Assembly (NCBI GenBank): GCA_022775085.1
Contig: JALFJQ010000016.1
Coordinates: 31,290 to 95,289, forward strand
DNA: 64,000 bases
Source of the DNA: Clostridiales bacterium
Lineage (GTDB): Bacteria > Bacillota > Clostridia > Oscillospirales > Oscillospiraceae
Direction: 5' to 3'
The notes below the pieces were generated by a model that worked only from the letters and a program-made list of their open reading frames with translations, did no database searches and was not told the DNA's origin. The position numbers and the translations under genes were made by a program. Within the stretch, counting starts at the first letter, position 1; each line of letters opens with the position of its first letter. Positions 27,495-35,981 of this stretch are shown here, in pieces.

Positions 27495-27952
27495 GACTTT
27501 TCTTCCAGCGGATGGGCGGCAATGTACTCGTCCAGCAGCTCCGCGGCGCAGACCACCATCCGGGTGCAGGGCCGGGTTTTATAAAACTCCGCCGTCCGGG
27601 GGGTAGGACTGGGGTCAGAGGGGGGATTTTTCAGAATTTCCCGGCAGATGATGCTGCCGTTGCGCTCCCGGAATTTCTCGGCCAGCTCCTGCACCATGGC
27701 GTAGTGGGCCTTCTTGGCCCGATCCTTTTCGCCGGGGTCGTCATAGCCGTATAGGGCGCCCAGCACCATCAGCATCCCGCTGACCGCGCCGCAGACCTCC
27801 CGCATCCGGCCCATGCCGCCGCCAAAGGAGGAGGAAAGCTTCGCCGCCGCCCTCGGGTCCATGCCGGTAACGTCGCAGAAGGCCACCGCCACTGCCTGGG
27901 CGCAGTTGCAGCCATTTACGAACAATTCTGCTGCTTTTTCTCTGTGATCCAT
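27491..27952 (-). CDS. C_GCAxxG_C_C family redox protein
   Basis: The 153-residue protein has the paired cysteines in FVNGCNCAQAV (15 and 17), then GGGMGRMREVCGAVSGM, SIICREIL and RPCTRMV. These define the C_GCAxxG_C_C family, thought to be redox or metal proteins. It lies 3 bases after sfsA on the transcript and overlaps the papain-like gene. Function not established. Confidence 0.85.
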   Translation of the reverse strand: MDHREKAAELFVNGCNCAQAVAVAFCDVTGMDPRAAAKLSSSFGGGMGRMREVCGAVSGMLMVLGALYGYDDPGEKDRAKKAHYAMVQELAEKFRERNGSIICREILKNPPSDPSPTPRTAEFYKTRPCTRMVVCAAELLDEYIAAHPLEEKS

Positions 27953-27955
27953 AGG

Positions 27956-28642
27956 TTATTCTCCTTCCAAATGTACCGGCACGCTGCCGCTGATTTTCAT
28001 TTCGTCTGCGGTTACCTGACAGGTCACCGCCAAAATCTGCACGCCGCTGGCCGCCGCTTCCCGGAGAGCCGTCCCGAAACTGGGGTCGGTTTTGTCATTG
28101 GGGTGCAGGTATTTCACATCCTCCATCTGGATGACGAACAGCACATAGGCCCCGTAGCCCTGCCGGGCGGCTTCGGCCAGTCCCCGCAGATGTTTCGTCC
28201 CCCGTTCCGTAGGCGCGTCCGGGAAAGCGCAGACCCCGTCATTTTCCAGCGTCACACCCTTGACCTCCAGAAAGCAGGGCTTTCCATCCAAAGTGAAGGA
28301 AAAATCAAACCGGGAATCCCCGTGCACCGTCTCCGGGCGCAGGTTCTTGATTTCTCCCAGACCGCCGCCTGCCAGCCACTCCCGGGCCGCCGCGTTGGGA
28401 GCCTGCGAATCCATATTGATAAGCCTTTCGCCTTTTTTCACGGCGATCAGGTCGTATTGGGTCTTCCTCGCCGGGTTGTCGGAATGCTGGCACCAGACCA
28501 GTGCCCCGGGCACCAAAAGCTCCCGGCAACGCCCGGTATTTTTCACGTGCACGACCTGCATTTGCCCGCCGATCTCCACATGGGCGATAAAGCGGTTGGG
28601 CCGCTTCCGGAAGATTCCGGGCACCATATTCGCGTAACGCAT
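27956..28642 (-). CDS. sfsA: SfsA family nuclease/sugar fermentation stimulation protein
   Basis: The 228-residue protein matches SfsA: RPNRFIAHVEIGGQM at the N-terminus, HVKNTGRCRELLVPGALVW, RFDFSFTL and CFLEVKGVTLE (restriction-endonuclease-like core) and HLRGLAEAARQGYGAYVLF. Family members have a PD-(D/E)XK-like fold with reported nucleic-acid binding; the role in the cell is unsettled. The ATG at 28642 has GGGGGAAG upstream and is preferred over one seven codons earlier. Confidence 0.93.
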   Translation of the reverse strand: MRYANMVPGIFRKRPNRFIAHVEIGGQMQVVHVKNTGRCRELLVPGALVWCQHSDNPARKTQYDLIAVKKGERLINMDSQAPNAAAREWLAGGGLGEIKNLRPETVHGDSRFDFSFTLDGKPCFLEVKGVTLENDGVCAFPDAPTERGTKHLRGLAEAARQGYGAYVLFVIQMEDVKYLHPNDKTDPSFGTALREAAASGVQILAVTCQVTADEMKISGSVPVHLEGE

Positions 28643-28715
28643 TTTACTTCCCCCTTGTTTCAAAGGATACCAGAAATCCGGCGGAAATCAAGTGTGGAAA
28701 TCCCCAAAATAGGTA

Positions 28716-28743
28716 TTGACTTTTTGTGAAAACGTGGTATAAT
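28716..28743 (+). promoter_or_regulatory. Promoter of the tRNA-Val/tRNA-Gln pair
   Basis: TTGACT (28716-28721), a 16-base spacer and TATAAT (28738-28743) end 17 bases before tRNA-Val. Confidence 0.8.
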
Positions 28744-28760
28744 ACATCCTGTTCCGACAT

Positions 28761-28837
28761 GGAGGCATAGCTCAGCTGGTTAGAGCGCATGCTTCACACG
28801 CATGAGGTCACAGGTTCGAGTCCTGTTGTCTCCACCA
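28761..28837 (+). tRNA. tRNA-Val (CAC)
   Basis: A full cloverleaf: acceptor GGAGGCA pairs with TGTCTCC (one G-T pair), anticodon stem CATGC/GCATG with loop TTCACAC giving anticodon CAC, T-arm CAGGTTCGAGTCCTG, and an encoded CCA end. Confidence 0.96.
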
Positions 28838-28859
28838 TGTGGCTTCATGTCACGAAAAT

Positions 28860-28933
28860 AGAGGATTTGTGTAACGGTAGCACACCGGACTCTGACTCCG
28901 TTTGCGGGGGTTCGAATCCCTCATCCTCTGCCA
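28860..28933 (+). tRNA. tRNA-Gln (CTG)
   Basis: Acceptor AGAGGAT pairs with ATCCTCT, D-arm GTGTAACGGTAGCAC, anticodon stem CGGA/TCCG with loop CTCTGAC giving anticodon CTG, T-arm GGGGTTCGAATCCCT, encoded CCA. It lies 22 bases after tRNA-Val and shares its promoter. Its 3' part is partly duplicated downstream. Confidence 0.95.
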
Positions 28934-29169
28934 AAAACAGCAGATACCCGTCTGGGTATCTGCTGTTTTTACTGTTGTGAGGGATTCGAACCCATCGAAA
29001 TGCAACACCCCGGTGGGGTGTTGCTCGTCACCGGCTCGACGGTGACGACTCCTTAATTGAATCGAATCCCTCATCCCCGCCAAAGCACTGCTGCCCATTC
29101 GGGTGCCCGTGTTTTTTCGCATTCGGAGAGATTCGAACCCATCTGAATGCAACACCCCGGTGGGGTGTT
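28911..29169. repeat. Tandem 147-150 bp repeat derived from the tRNA-Gln 3' end
   Basis: Two units in the same order: a tRNA 3' end (CGAATCCCTCATC...GCCA), a terminator-like hairpin, an inverted T-arm (GATTCGAACCCATC) and the hairpin AACACCCCGGTGGGGTGTT. In unit 1 these start at 28911, 28936, 28981 and 29004; in unit 2 the matching parts start at 29061, 29086, 29128 and 29151. Unit 2 is decayed and is not a functional tRNA. No gene is credible between 28934 and 29562; the long minus-strand frame there is a by-product of these repeats. Confidence 0.75.
28933..28970 (+). terminator. Terminator of the tRNA operon
   Basis: AACAGCAGATACCC and GGGTATCTGCTGTT form a long perfect stem with a GTCT loop and end in TTTTT, immediately after the tRNA-Gln CCA. 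Confidence 0.9.
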
Positions 29170-29308
29170 CCTTGGCAGCGTGGGTGTAGAGATAATCCCG
29201 GATATATAGCAGTTTCACGCCCTGCCTGGAGGAACGCTCGCCCCGCATAGGGCCTTTTGCTTTCCTCTCTTGGTTGGATGATGCGAAAACTACTTCTGTA
29301 AAGTAAAG

Positions 29309-29330
29309 CAGGGAGCCAACCGGCTCCCTG
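29309..29330. terminator. Isolated terminator-like hairpin
   Basis: CAGGGAGCC and GGCTCCCTG pair around AACC, followed by TTTCCTT on the plus strand. No intact gene ends here, which fits a remnant of a lost gene. Confidence 0.5.
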
Positions 29331-29479
29331 TTTCCTTATGCTTCCAAGAGAGAAATATATTTGTAAATGGTTGTACTGCATAAATCACAGTCCTGCGATA
29401 TTGAGTTGCCGTTCTTGTATGCGGGGTAGTGCCGGATTGTAGTCCGCACGGAAGGGGCACTTTTTCTCCCCCCCACGCA

Positions 29480-29508
29480 TTGACTTTCCGGCTTCTCTGC
29501 GATAAAAT
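29480..29508 (+). promoter_or_regulatory. Promoter for the MBOAT/DHHW gene pair
   Basis: TTGACT (29480-29485), 17-base spacer, TAAAAT (29503-29508), about 55 bases before the ATG. Confidence 0.6.
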
Positions 29509-29562
29509 AATGCGGTTATCCTGCCAAACAAGGCAGAAATTTCACGTTTTGGAGTACAGCCT

Positions 29563-31020
29563 ATGGTTTTTTCCAGTCTGATTTTTCTATACGGCTTCTT
29601 TTCCCTGTCCCTGCTGGGATACTGCCTGTGCAGAACTCAGCGGGCGCAGAATACGGTGCTGCTGGTCTTCTCCCTGATCTTCTACGCCTGGGGCGAGCCG
29701 AAATATGTATTGCTGCTCATGTTCATGGCGCTGAGCAGCTGGTTCTGCGCCCTGCGGACAGAAGCGGCAGAGGGCAGGCGCAAGCGGCTGTGGGTGGCCG
29801 CGGCCGCGGTCATCGACATCACCCTCATCGGTTACTTTAAGTATGCCGGACTGGTGTGCGGCATCTTCGGGGAAGTGCCCGCGTTTGTCAAAAATATCGC
29901 CCTGCCCATCGGTATCTCCTTCTACACCTTCCAGCTGCTGACCTATGTGGTGGACGTGTACCGGGGGGAGGCCCAGGCTCAGAAAAGCTACTGGAACGTG
30001 CTGCTCTACGCCGCCCTGTTCCACCAGTGCATCGCCGGCCCCATTGTCCGCTACAAGACCATCGACCGGGAGCTGTTCAGCGGGCAGCCCAGAACATCCG
30101 AATGGGCACCCGGCGTGTCCCGGTTCTGCGCGGGGCTTGCGAAAAAAGTCCTGCTGGCAAACCCCTGCGGCGCACTGGCGGAATCCCTGATCCTGGCGGA
30201 AAGCGCTGCCTCCGACCCGGCGCTCTTTGCCGAGAATCTGAAAGCCCTGAGCAGTCTGTCCGTTCAGGGGGCTTGGCTGGGCATCATTGCCTACGCCCTG
30301 CACATTTATCTCGATTTCTCCGCTTACTCCGACATGGCCATCGGCATGGGCAGGATGATCGGCCTGCATTACCCTGAGAATTTCAACTACCCCTACATCT
30401 CCCGCACCGTCACCGAGTTCTGGCGGCGCTGGCACATTTCCCTGGGCACCTTCTTCCGGGACTATGTGTACATTCCTTTGGGCGGCAGCCGGTGCAGCGT
30501 GCCGAGAGCGGTGTTCAACACCTTCGTGGTCTGGGTGCTGACGGGCCTGTGGCACGGGGCCAGCTGGAACTTTGTGCTGTGGGGCCTGTGGTTCTTCGTG
30601 TTCCTGATGCTGGAGCGGTTCATGCTGAAGCGGTGGCTGGAGAAGGTTCCGGTGGTGTCCAACCTCTACCTGCTGCTGGTGGTGCTCATCGGGTGGGTAA
30701 TCTTCCGGTTCAGCGACATCCGGCTGGGCGCGGCGCTTGTTAAGAGTATGTTCGGCCTGGGCGGCAATGCCCTGACCAGCTTCACCTCCCAGATGCAGCT
30801 GCAAAGCCATATGTTCCTGTTGACGGTGGCGATTCTGGCCAGCACGCCGCTGATGAGGAAGCTCAAGCTCCGTCTCGAACCCATGGCCCACGAACATGGC
30901 GCGGCGGGCCTTGTCTGGGACATTGCCCTCTATAGCGTGGTTCCCGTGGCGCTGCTGCTGATCTGCACCGCCTGTCTGGTGGGCGACAGCTATAATCCCT
31001 TCATCTATTTCCAGTTCTGA
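29563..31020 (+). CDS. MBOAT family O-acyltransferase, AlgI-like
   Basis: The 485-residue membrane protein has around ten hydrophobic segments and the MBOAT core: NYPYISRTVTEFWRRWHISL, FFRDYVYIPLGG and LTGLWHGASWNFVLWG with the catalytic His (about residue 332). AlgI/PatB-like members move acyl groups across the membrane for transfer to a surface polysaccharide or wall. The next gene, 9 bases on, encodes the usual DHHW partner. The RBS is weak (TTTTGGAG). Acceptor polymer unknown. Confidence 0.92.
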   Translation: MVFSSLIFLYGFFSLSLLGYCLCRTQRAQNTVLLVFSLIFYAWGEPKYVLLLMFMALSSWFCALRTEAAEGRRKRLWVAAAAVIDITLIGYFKYAGLVCGIFGEVPAFVKNIALPIGISFYTFQLLTYVVDVYRGEAQAQKSYWNVLLYAALFHQCIAGPIVRYKTIDRELFSGQPRTSEWAPGVSRFCAGLAKKVLLANPCGALAESLILAESAASDPALFAENLKALSSLSVQGAWLGIIAYALHIYLDFSAYSDMAIGMGRMIGLHYPENFNYPYISRTVTEFWRRWHISLGTFFRDYVYIPLGGSRCSVPRAVFNTFVVWVLTGLWHGASWNFVLWGLWFFVFLMLERFMLKRWLEKVPVVSNLYLLLVVLIGWVIFRFSDIRLGAALVKSMFGLGGNALTSFTSQMQLQSHMFLLTVAILASTPLMRKLKLRLEPMAHEHGAAGLVWDIALYSVVPVALLLICTACLVGDSYNPFIYFQF

Positions 31021-31029
31021 GGTAGCGCT

Positions 31030-32388
31030 ATGTCTGAAATGAATCCCGAAAAGAAAAAACGCCGGAGCTTCCTGCTGGCAGTGCCCTTCCTGGTGACGCT
31101 GGCGGTGCTGACAGTCCTTTCCTTCTGTATCCCCCTGCGGCCGACCATCTCCACCAGTGAAAAGCGGGAGCTGGCCAAATTCCCGGAATTTTCCGTGGAC
31201 GCCCTGTTGTCCGGCGATTACTTTGACGACATCACCCTTTGGTTCTCCGACACCTTCCCCGGACGGGAGGACTGGATGTCCCTTTCCCAGTCCGTGTCCA
31301 ATTTCCATGGCTACTCCGAGATCGCGGTACAGGGTGACCTAACCATGTCCGACGAGATTCCTGTAGAAGAGGAACCGCCTGTGGCGGAACCAGCGGCCGA
31401 CGGCACAGAGGAATCCGAAACGGAGACCACCGCCGAAACCACTGAGCCGGAGGAAACCGGCTGGGGCGGCGTACAGACGGAGAACAACGAAATTTCTCTG
31501 GGCGCGGCCATTCAGATCGGCGATACCGGCTTTAACCAGCTGGGCTTCTCCAAGGTCCAGAGTGACCGCTACATCAAGTCCGTCAGCGGCTTTGCCGACC
31601 GGATGGCGGAAAAAGGTGTGCGGGTCATCAGCGCCCCGGCCCCCACTTCCGTGGGCGTTATGGTGGAGCCGGAATATCTGGAACAGCTGAACTGCGCCCG
31701 GCAGGATGAAATGCTCAGCTACCTCCACGACAACATGAGCGACAATGTCGTCAAGGTGGACACCTTCTCCAACCTGGTCAGGCACAACGACGAGTACATC
31801 TATTTCCGCACCGACCACCACTGGACCCAGCTGGGCGCCTACTATGCCTACGAAGCCCTGTGTGAAGCCACGGGGCAGGATGCCGCGCCTCTGGACTCTT
31901 TTACCCTGTGGAATCAGGGCACATTCACCGGCTCCCTGTACGGCAAGGTCCGCTGGCCCAAAAAGCTGCGGCCTGATACGCTGGACTGCTATGTGCCCCA
32001 GGGTGACATCACCTTCTATGCCCACTTTACCGACGGCTCCAAGGGCACCGAGTGGCCCCTGATTGCGGAAAAGGCGGGAGACGTAAACCAGAATTCCCGG
32101 TATTCCGCTTTCCTGGCCGCCGACTGCGCGCTGGCCCATGTGGTCAATGAAAGCATCCCCGACGCCCCCAACTGCCTGGTCATCAAAGACTCCTTCGGCA
32201 ACTGCTATGTGCCTTTCCTGACCCAGAACTATCACAACATTTACGCCATTGACTACCGGAAGTACTGGCGCTACCGTCTGTCGGATTTTGTGGATATGTA
32301 TGACATCGACGACGTAATCATCATGCCCTACCTGATCGCCACGCAGGCTACCGACGGCAACGATATGTTCAAAACCCAGCTGCGATGA
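31030..32388 (+). CDS. DHHW/AlgX-like SGNH protein, partner of the MBOAT
   Basis: This 452-residue protein has one N-terminal membrane anchor (about 15-37), an acidic Glu/Thr-rich insert around 115-145, and a C-terminal SGNH-like domain with FRTDHHWTQLGAYYAYEAL (about residue 257) and VIKDSFGNCYVPFL (about 388). The DHHW and SFG motifs are those of AlgJ/AlgX-type O-acetyl transferases acting outside the membrane. It follows the MBOAT gene by 9 bases, forming a standard two-gene acylation unit. Confidence 0.88.
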   Translation: MSEMNPEKKKRRSFLLAVPFLVTLAVLTVLSFCIPLRPTISTSEKRELAKFPEFSVDALLSGDYFDDITLWFSDTFPGREDWMSLSQSVSNFHGYSEIAVQGDLTMSDEIPVEEEPPVAEPAADGTEESETETTAETTEPEETGWGGVQTENNEISLGAAIQIGDTGFNQLGFSKVQSDRYIKSVSGFADRMAEKGVRVISAPAPTSVGVMVEPEYLEQLNCARQDEMLSYLHDNMSDNVVKVDTFSNLVRHNDEYIYFRTDHHWTQLGAYYAYEALCEATGQDAAPLDSFTLWNQGTFTGSLYGKVRWPKKLRPDTLDCYVPQGDITFYAHFTDGSKGTEWPLIAEKAGDVNQNSRYSAFLAADCALAHVVNESIPDAPNCLVIKDSFGNCYVPFLTQNYHNIYAIDYRKYWRYRLSDFVDMYDIDDVIIMPYLIATQATDGNDMFKTQLR

Positions 32389-32471
32389 GTCACGCTTTTC
32401 CGGGGAAGCTCCCATCGCGTCTCCCGGAAAAGCAAAAAATGCCGGTAATCCCGAAAAGGGTTCCCGGCAAG

Positions 32472-32621
32472 CTGAGCCTGTCCCATATGGGGCAGGCTCA
32501 GACTGTCGAAAACCCCTTCGGGGCTTTCCGACAGATTTTCCGACTCTATTTGCCGCGTTCGCGGCAAACGCTGCAAAGCTTTTTTAACACGCTGAGCCTG
32601 TCCCATATGGGACAGGCTCAG
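32472..32621. repeat. Duplicated CTGAGCCTGTCCCATATGGG hairpins
   Basis: Two near-identical 30-base palindromes (32472-32501 and 32592-32621) sit 120 bases apart in the gap between convergent genes. One has GGGGCAGGCTCAG, the other GGGACAGGCTCAG. A third hairpin (CCCCTTCGGGG) lies between. A related stem (AGCCTGTCCCCC) ends the AraC gene at 38805. They may serve as two-way terminators. Confidence 0.7.
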
Positions 32622-32634
32622 TTTCACGGTATCG

Positions 32635-34248
32635 TCAGTGCTGCTTTTTCCACTTCTCCGTCAGCGCCCGGATTTGGGCGGCCAGTCTGGCGTTGTCCTT
32701 GTTGGTGCAGCCCTTGCGGGTCTTGACCAGCGCCAGCAGGGCGTCTGCCGCAGCCACCAGATCGTCGTAGACCTGCTTTGCCCGCTGACTTCCTTTGAAG
32801 GCGGTTTCCCGGCCCACGCGAATGCCCTGAGCGAAGGTCACGAGCTTACCCGTTACCAGATCATACTCTGCGCCGCTGAAGGGGGCCTCGGCCTGATAGC
32901 CCAGTTCCTTCAGGGTTTTCTGGAAGGCTTCGCAGCTTCCTTCGTCGCCGTGGTTGACAAACACCATTTGGGGCTTTTCCGTAAAGCCCCCCAGCCAGTT
33001 CAGCAGCCCATCCCGGTCGGCGTGGCCGGATGTGCCATGTAAGGTGGCGATTTCCGCGTTTACCGCGATGTCCTCTCCGAACAGGCGCACGGATTTGGCT
33101 CCGTTTTGCAGCTTCCGGCCCAGAGAACCCTCCGCCTGATAGCCCACGAACAGGATGATGCTCTCGCTTCTCCACAGGTTGTGCTTCAGGTGGTGGCGGA
33201 TACGACCGGCTTCGCACATACCGCTGGCGGACAAAATCACTTTGGGCCGGGCGTCAAAATTTACCGCTTTCGACTCGTCGGAGGAAACAGACAATGTCAC
33301 GCCGTCAAACCAGATGGGGTTGATGCCCTGCCGGAGGACGGCCAACGTTTCCTCGTCAAAATTCGCTTCGTCGCATTGCAGGAAAATGCCGGTTGCCTCT
33401 ACGGCCAGCGGAGAATCCACGTACACGGGAAAATAATCGTGGCCCTTGATGAGACCCCGCTGCTTGATCTCCCGGATGGCGTAGAGCATCTCCTGTGTCC
33501 GGCCCACGGCGAAGGAGGGGATCACCAGATTGCCGCCCCGGTCCAGTGCCTTTTGGATGTAGCCCGCCAGCTCCGCCACCACGTCGCCCCGGTTCTTTTC
33601 GTGAAGCCGGTCGCCGTAGGTGGATTCAATCACCAGGAAGTCTGCTTCCGCTACAGGCTTGGGGTCGTTGATGAGGGGCTGGTTGGTGTTGCCCACGTCG
33701 CCGCTGAATACGATTTTCCGGGTCTGCTTCCCCTCGGTGAGCCACAGCTCAATGGAAGCGGAACCCAGCAAATGACCGGCATCGTTCATGCGCAGGACGA
33801 TGCCCTCGGCCACCTGCAAAATCTCCCCGTACCGGCAGGGCCGCAGCAGCCGAAGGGCGGCGGCAGCGTCATTCACATCGTACACCGGCTGCACTGCCGG
33901 GTTGCCCGCCCGCTCGGCCTTTCGGGTCTGCCACTGGGCTTCCGATTCCTGAATGTGGGCCGAATCCATCAGCATGATGCGGCACAGGTCACAGGTGGCT
34001 TCCGTGGCGTAGATGGCCCCGGTGAAGCCGTCCTTACACAGCTTGGGCAGCATACCGGAGTGGTCAATGTGGGCATGGGTCAGGAATACCGCCTCGATGG
34101 CGGCGGGATTCACAGGCATAGGCACATTCTCAAAAATGTCCGCCCCCTGCTCCATGCCGCAGTCCACCAGATAGTATCGCTCGCCAACTTCCAGCAGCGT
34201 GCAGCTGCCGGTGACCTCATGGGCCGCGCCGATGAATTGGATTTTCAT
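32635..34248 (-). CDS. Beta-CASP metallo-beta-lactamase RNase-like hydrolase
   Basis: A 537-residue metallo-hydrolase. The MBL core shows LTHAHIDHSGML (His58, His60, Asp62, His63), NDAGHLLGSASIEL and FSGDVG; the beta-CASP part follows from about residue 215 (ESTYGDRLHE, IPSFAVGRTQEML, SASGMCEAGRI, GTSGHADRDGLL). It resembles CPSF-73/Ysh1-type enzymes, so an RNA nuclease is likely. It lacks the KH domains seen in archaeal forms. The ATG at 34248 has GGGGGTGGG upstream. It stands alone on the minus strand. Confidence 0.92.
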   Translation of the reverse strand: MKIQFIGAAHEVTGSCTLLEVGERYYLVDCGMEQGADIFENVPMPVNPAAIEAVFLTHAHIDHSGMLPKLCKDGFTGAIYATEATCDLCRIMLMDSAHIQESEAQWQTRKAERAGNPAVQPVYDVNDAAAALRLLRPCRYGEILQVAEGIVLRMNDAGHLLGSASIELWLTEGKQTRKIVFSGDVGNTNQPLINDPKPVAEADFLVIESTYGDRLHEKNRGDVVAELAGYIQKALDRGGNLVIPSFAVGRTQEMLYAIREIKQRGLIKGHDYFPVYVDSPLAVEATGIFLQCDEANFDEETLAVLRQGINPIWFDGVTLSVSSDESKAVNFDARPKVILSASGMCEAGRIRHHLKHNLWRSESIILFVGYQAEGSLGRKLQNGAKSVRLFGEDIAVNAEIATLHGTSGHADRDGLLNWLGGFTEKPQMVFVNHGDEGSCEAFQKTLKELGYQAEAPFSGAEYDLVTGKLVTFAQGIRVGRETAFKGSQRAKQVYDDLVAAADALLALVKTRKGCTNKDNARLAAQIRALTEKWKKQH

Positions 34249-34313
34249 ATACCCACCCCCGGAGTTAAGTTGATAGTTAATAGTTGAAAGTGGAAAGTTA
34301 TGATTTCCTTCCC

Positions 34314-34420
34314 GTAGGGGCCGATGCCCACATCGGCCCACAGCACAGACGAACGAATATTGAATCGCCTCGGCGAATACGAACCACCAGCGAAGGGGCG
34401 ATGTGGGCATCGCCCCCTAC
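34314..34420. repeat. Intergenic repeat, family C variant
   Basis: GTAGGGGCCGATGCCCACATC opens and GATGTGGGCATCGCCCCCTAC closes it, again hairpin-ended with GTAGGGG/CCCCTAC tips. It fills most of the gap 34249-34469. Confidence 0.75.
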
Positions 34421-34469
34421 GATTGCGTCTATAATTTTACTATACCACCGTTTGCCCAAAGGGGCAAGG

Positions 34470-34829
34470 TCAGCCCGCCGCCGCATCGACAGTTTGCGTG
34501 CCGAGGAAGTGGATGACAAGCTTATTGGGCAGACACACGATGTCCGTTCCGCTGGCGCAGAAGCCCCGCTTCATGCAGTAGTGGTCTGGGCAGGTTGCCT
34601 CCGTCACGGCGATTTTGCCGTTCTCAACAGTGATAATATTTACGCCGCCATTTTCGGCGGTTATGGTAAACTGCTGATTCTCATGGAGATTTACTGTTTT
34701 CACCATTTTTCCGCCGCTGGAAATCTGGACGAGGGAAGCATCCGGCCGGGGCCGCAGTACAAAAAAGCTCCCGATCAGGCTGAGCAGGAACATGGTGCCC
34801 ACCAGCAGAATCCACGTTTTGGTTTTCAT
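34470..34829 (-). CDS. NusG domain II-containing membrane-anchored protein
   Basis: A 119-residue protein with one N-terminal membrane helix (about 5-25) and an outside domain of the NusG-II/DUF class: ENGKIAVTEATCPDHYCMKRGFC with paired cysteines, then CLPNKLVIHF. Such proteins often neighbour rnf or flavin-transfer genes, but none is here. The ATG at 34829 has GAGGTG upstream. Function unknown. Confidence 0.8.
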   Translation of the reverse strand: MKTKTWILLVGTMFLLSLIGSFFVLRPRPDASLVQISSGGKMVKTVNLHENQQFTITAENGGVNIITVENGKIAVTEATCPDHYCMKRGFCASGTDIVCLPNKLVIHFLGTQTVDAAAG

Positions 34830-34926
34830 GAACCGACACCTCGCTTTCCGGCAGAATCCACAGGAGGATTCCAGGATAGTATAGCAAAATTGTGGGAAAA
34901 ACGCAAGTAAACAGGGAAAATACTTC

Positions 34927-34955
34927 TTGACATTTTCCGTGCCGTCTGGTAGAAT
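34927..34955 (+). promoter_or_regulatory. Promoter of rplU-prp-rpmA
   Basis: TTGACA (34927-34932), 17-base spacer, TAGAAT (34950-34955). Confidence 0.8.
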
Positions 34956-34967
34956 AGTCAAGCCGCA

Positions 34968-35040
34968 TTGAAGGGGCTTAAGTTGGTGCGCTCTGCATCA
35001 CGCCTCAAAAGCGAGACTACACAATATAAAGTAGGTGAAA
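34968..35040 (+). ncRNA. Ribosomal protein L21 leader
   Basis: The untranslated stretch with GGTGCGCTCTGCATCACGCC and AAAAGCGAGACTAC between the promoter and rplU resembles the Firmicutes L21 leader, a structured autoregulatory RNA. The call rests on position and general likeness, without a covariance test. Confidence 0.6.
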
Positions 35041-35043
35041 CAA

Positions 35044-35355
35044 ATGAAAGCAGTTATCGTTACCGGTGGCAAGCAGTACACCGTGGCTGAGGGCGACGTC
35101 CTGTTCGTCGAGAAGCTGAACGCCGAGGCAGAGTCCACTGTCAAGTTCGATCAGGTTCTGGCTGTGCTGGACGGTGAGAACACCAAGATCGGCGCTCCTG
35201 TGGTGGAAGGCGCCGCTGTCGAGGCTAAGGTCGTCAAGAACGGCAAGGGCAAGAAGATTGACATCATCCGTTACAAGGCCAAGAAGGGTGAGAAGCGTCA
35301 CATCGGCCATCGTCAGCCCTACACCAAGGTCGAGATCACCAAGATCGCTCTGTAA
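35044..35355 (+). CDS. rplU: 50S ribosomal protein L21
   Basis: L21 binds 23S rRNA in the large subunit. The 103 residues contain [27 protein letters not shown] N-terminus and the C-terminal [18 protein letters not shown]. The ATG at 35044 follows GTAGGTG; a GTG nine bases earlier is less suitable. First gene of the classic rplU-prp-rpmA unit. Confidence 0.97.
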   Translation: MKAVIVTGGKQYTVAEGDVLFVEKLNAEAESTVKFDQVLAVLDGENTKIGAPVVEGAAVEAKVVKNGKGKKIDIIRYKAKKGEKRHIGHRQPYTKVEITKIAL

Positions 35356-35358
35356 TTT

Positions 35359-35682
35359 ATGACAAGATGCGAATTTTTCACCGAGAACGACCGTATTAAC
35401 GGATTCAGCATCTCGGGTCACAGCGGCTACGCGACCGCGGGCAGCGACATTGTCTGCGCCGCCGTGTCTGCCGCGGTTGCCATGGCGGAGGCCACCATCA
35501 ACGATGTGTGCGGCGCCAACGCCAAGGTTCGGGTCAAGGACGAGCAGGCTCGTATCACCCTGACCCTCCCCGCAGTCTGTGACGAGGAGGACACCATTCA
35601 GGCAGTGCTTGCCGGTATGCTGGTGTACCTGTGCTCCCTGCGGGACGATTATCCTGATTATATCGAAGTTTTGGAGGTGTAA
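35359..35682 (+). CDS. prp: Ribosomal-processing cysteine protease Prp
   Basis: Prp removes the N-terminal extension of L27 in Firmicutes. The 107-residue protein has the conserved ISGHSGYA (catalytic His21) and [10 protein letters not shown] (Cys33). Its position between rplU and rpmA is diagnostic, and the downstream L27 has the matching cleavage motif. Confidence 0.95.
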   Translation: MTRCEFFTENDRINGFSISGHSGYATAGSDIVCAAVSAAVAMAEATINDVCGANAKVRVKDEQARITLTLPAVCDEEDTIQAVLAGMLVYLCSLRDDYPDYIEVLEV

Positions 35683-35686
35683 CACC

Positions 35687-35968
35687 ATGCTGAAGATTGG
35701 TATTCAGTTCTTTGCTCACCACAAGGGCGGCGGCTCCACCAAGAACGGCCGTGACTCTGAGTCCAAGCGTCTGGGCGTGAAGCGTGCTGACGGTCAGTTC
35801 GTGCTGGCTGGCAACATTCTGGTTCGTCAGAGAGGCACCCACATCCATCCCGGCACCAACGTTGGTATCGGCAAGGATGACACCCTGTTCGCTCTGGTTG
35901 ACGGTACCGTCAAGTTCGAGCGCAAGGGCAAGGATCGCCGTCAGTGCTCCGTTTACGCTGAGCAGTAA
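35687..35968 (+). CDS. rpmA: 50S ribosomal protein L27 with cleavable N-terminal extension
   Basis: L27 reaches the peptidyl-transferase centre with its N-terminus. This 93-residue protein begins [18 protein letters not shown]; the IQFF-A site is where Prp cuts after Phe9 in the family. The body [18 protein letters not shown] and [13 protein letters not shown] is standard. GGAGGTG lies before the ATG at 35687. Confidence 0.97.
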   Translation: MLKIGIQFFAHHKGGGSTKNGRDSESKRLGVKRADGQFVLAGNILVRQRGTHIHPGTNVGIGKDDTLFALVDGTVKFERKGKDRRQCSVYAEQ

Positions 35969-35981
35969 GCGCATAAAGACA

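Noticed and set aside
28850..29248. Minus-strand frame of 132 codons over the tRNA-Gln region
   Set aside because: It runs through the tRNA-Gln gene and both copies of the tandem scar; its repeated peptide (HPTGVLH, DGFESL) is just the translated repeat.
29563..32388. Alginate biosynthesis locus
   Set aside because: AlgI-like and AlgX-like proteins occur, but no alginate polymerase or epimerase is nearby; the pair is a general surface acylation unit.
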